Below the pieces are notes generated by a model. It was not told the origin of the DNA. It searched no databases and saw only the letters and a program-made list of their open reading frames with translations. Position numbers and translations under genes: made by a program. From Niallia circulans NBRC 13626 (GTDB taxonomy: Bacteria > Bacillota > Bacilli > Bacillales > Cytobacillaceae): a stretch of 64,000 bases of DNA. Of this stretch, positions 63,895 to 64,000 are shown piece by piece; position 1 is the stretch's first letter; each line of letters starts with the position of its first letter. Where the stretch lies: the NCBI RefSeq assembly GCF_001591585.1, contig NZ_BCVE01000019.1:21832-85831 (forward strand), read 5' to 3'.

Positions 63895-64000
63895 TTATTT
63901 ATCAGACATGTATTATTATACATGTTTTAGATATTTTTTCAAGTGTAATTTCGAAAAATTATTCCCTGAAAACTAGATTATGGTAAGAAGAAAGAAACAA

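Overview
This window is a low-GC chromosome segment from a spore-forming member of the Bacillaceae. The evidence is the sigW-rsiW, cdaA-cdaR-glmM-glmS (with a glmS ribozyme) and rocF blocks, a Spo0E-like phosphatase, spore-surface genes, strong AGGAGG ribosome binding sites and TTG/GTG starts. A Niallia- or Cytobacillus-like relative is my guess; the sequence alone does not fix the genus. No prophage and no CRISPR array were seen.

Layout. 1-9.8 kb: hflX behind a long structured leader, tag, a sigma factor with a SnoaL-like tail, a frameshifted WYL regulator, a chemotaxis receptor, brnQ, and four copies of a dispersed inverted repeat at gene ends. 9.8-17 kb: an aminoglycoside 6-adenylyltransferase, an LCP cell-wall ligase with an HTH/DUF1232 gene, a TauE exporter with DUF1634, and membrane proteins. 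17.1-21.1 kb: a Fur-controlled siderophore ABC operon. 21.6-27.6 kb: regulator-enzyme pairs (MFS, XRE-cupin, TetR/SDR, HxlR/alcohol dehydrogenase). 27.7-32.3 kb: a lantibiotic-immunity-type ABC transporter with a two-component system.

32.4-53.9 kb is an accessory region. It holds scattered arrays of a motif close to AACTTTATTTTAAA that look like Tn7-like transposon ends, a tnsA start remnant, and IS3 and IS1182 remnants. It also holds a bacteriocin-type ABC module (39-residue peptide gene, ATPase, small anchored protein, DUF1430 membrane protein) beside its own two-component system, a nitroreductase/MarR group with a decayed second nitroreductase, and a spore-appendage cluster.

The most striking find is that spore cluster at 48.3-51.5 kb. 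It has a CotZ-like/DUF3992 fusion (ExsL-like), a stand-alone DUF3992 pilin (Ena3A-like), a short collagen-like protein with a C-terminal beta domain (L-BclA-like), and nearby a TPR glycosyltransferase. This matches the gene content known for ladder-type endospore appendages (L-Ena): anchor, fibre subunit, tip fibrilla and possibly its glycosylation.

53.9-64 kb returns to the conserved backbone. All genes but the Spo0E-like one lie on the minus strand: glmS with its ribozyme, glmM, cdaR, cdaA, rsiW, sigW, rocF, then eight tRNAs and a 5S rRNA at the 3' end of an rRNA operon that continues beyond the window.
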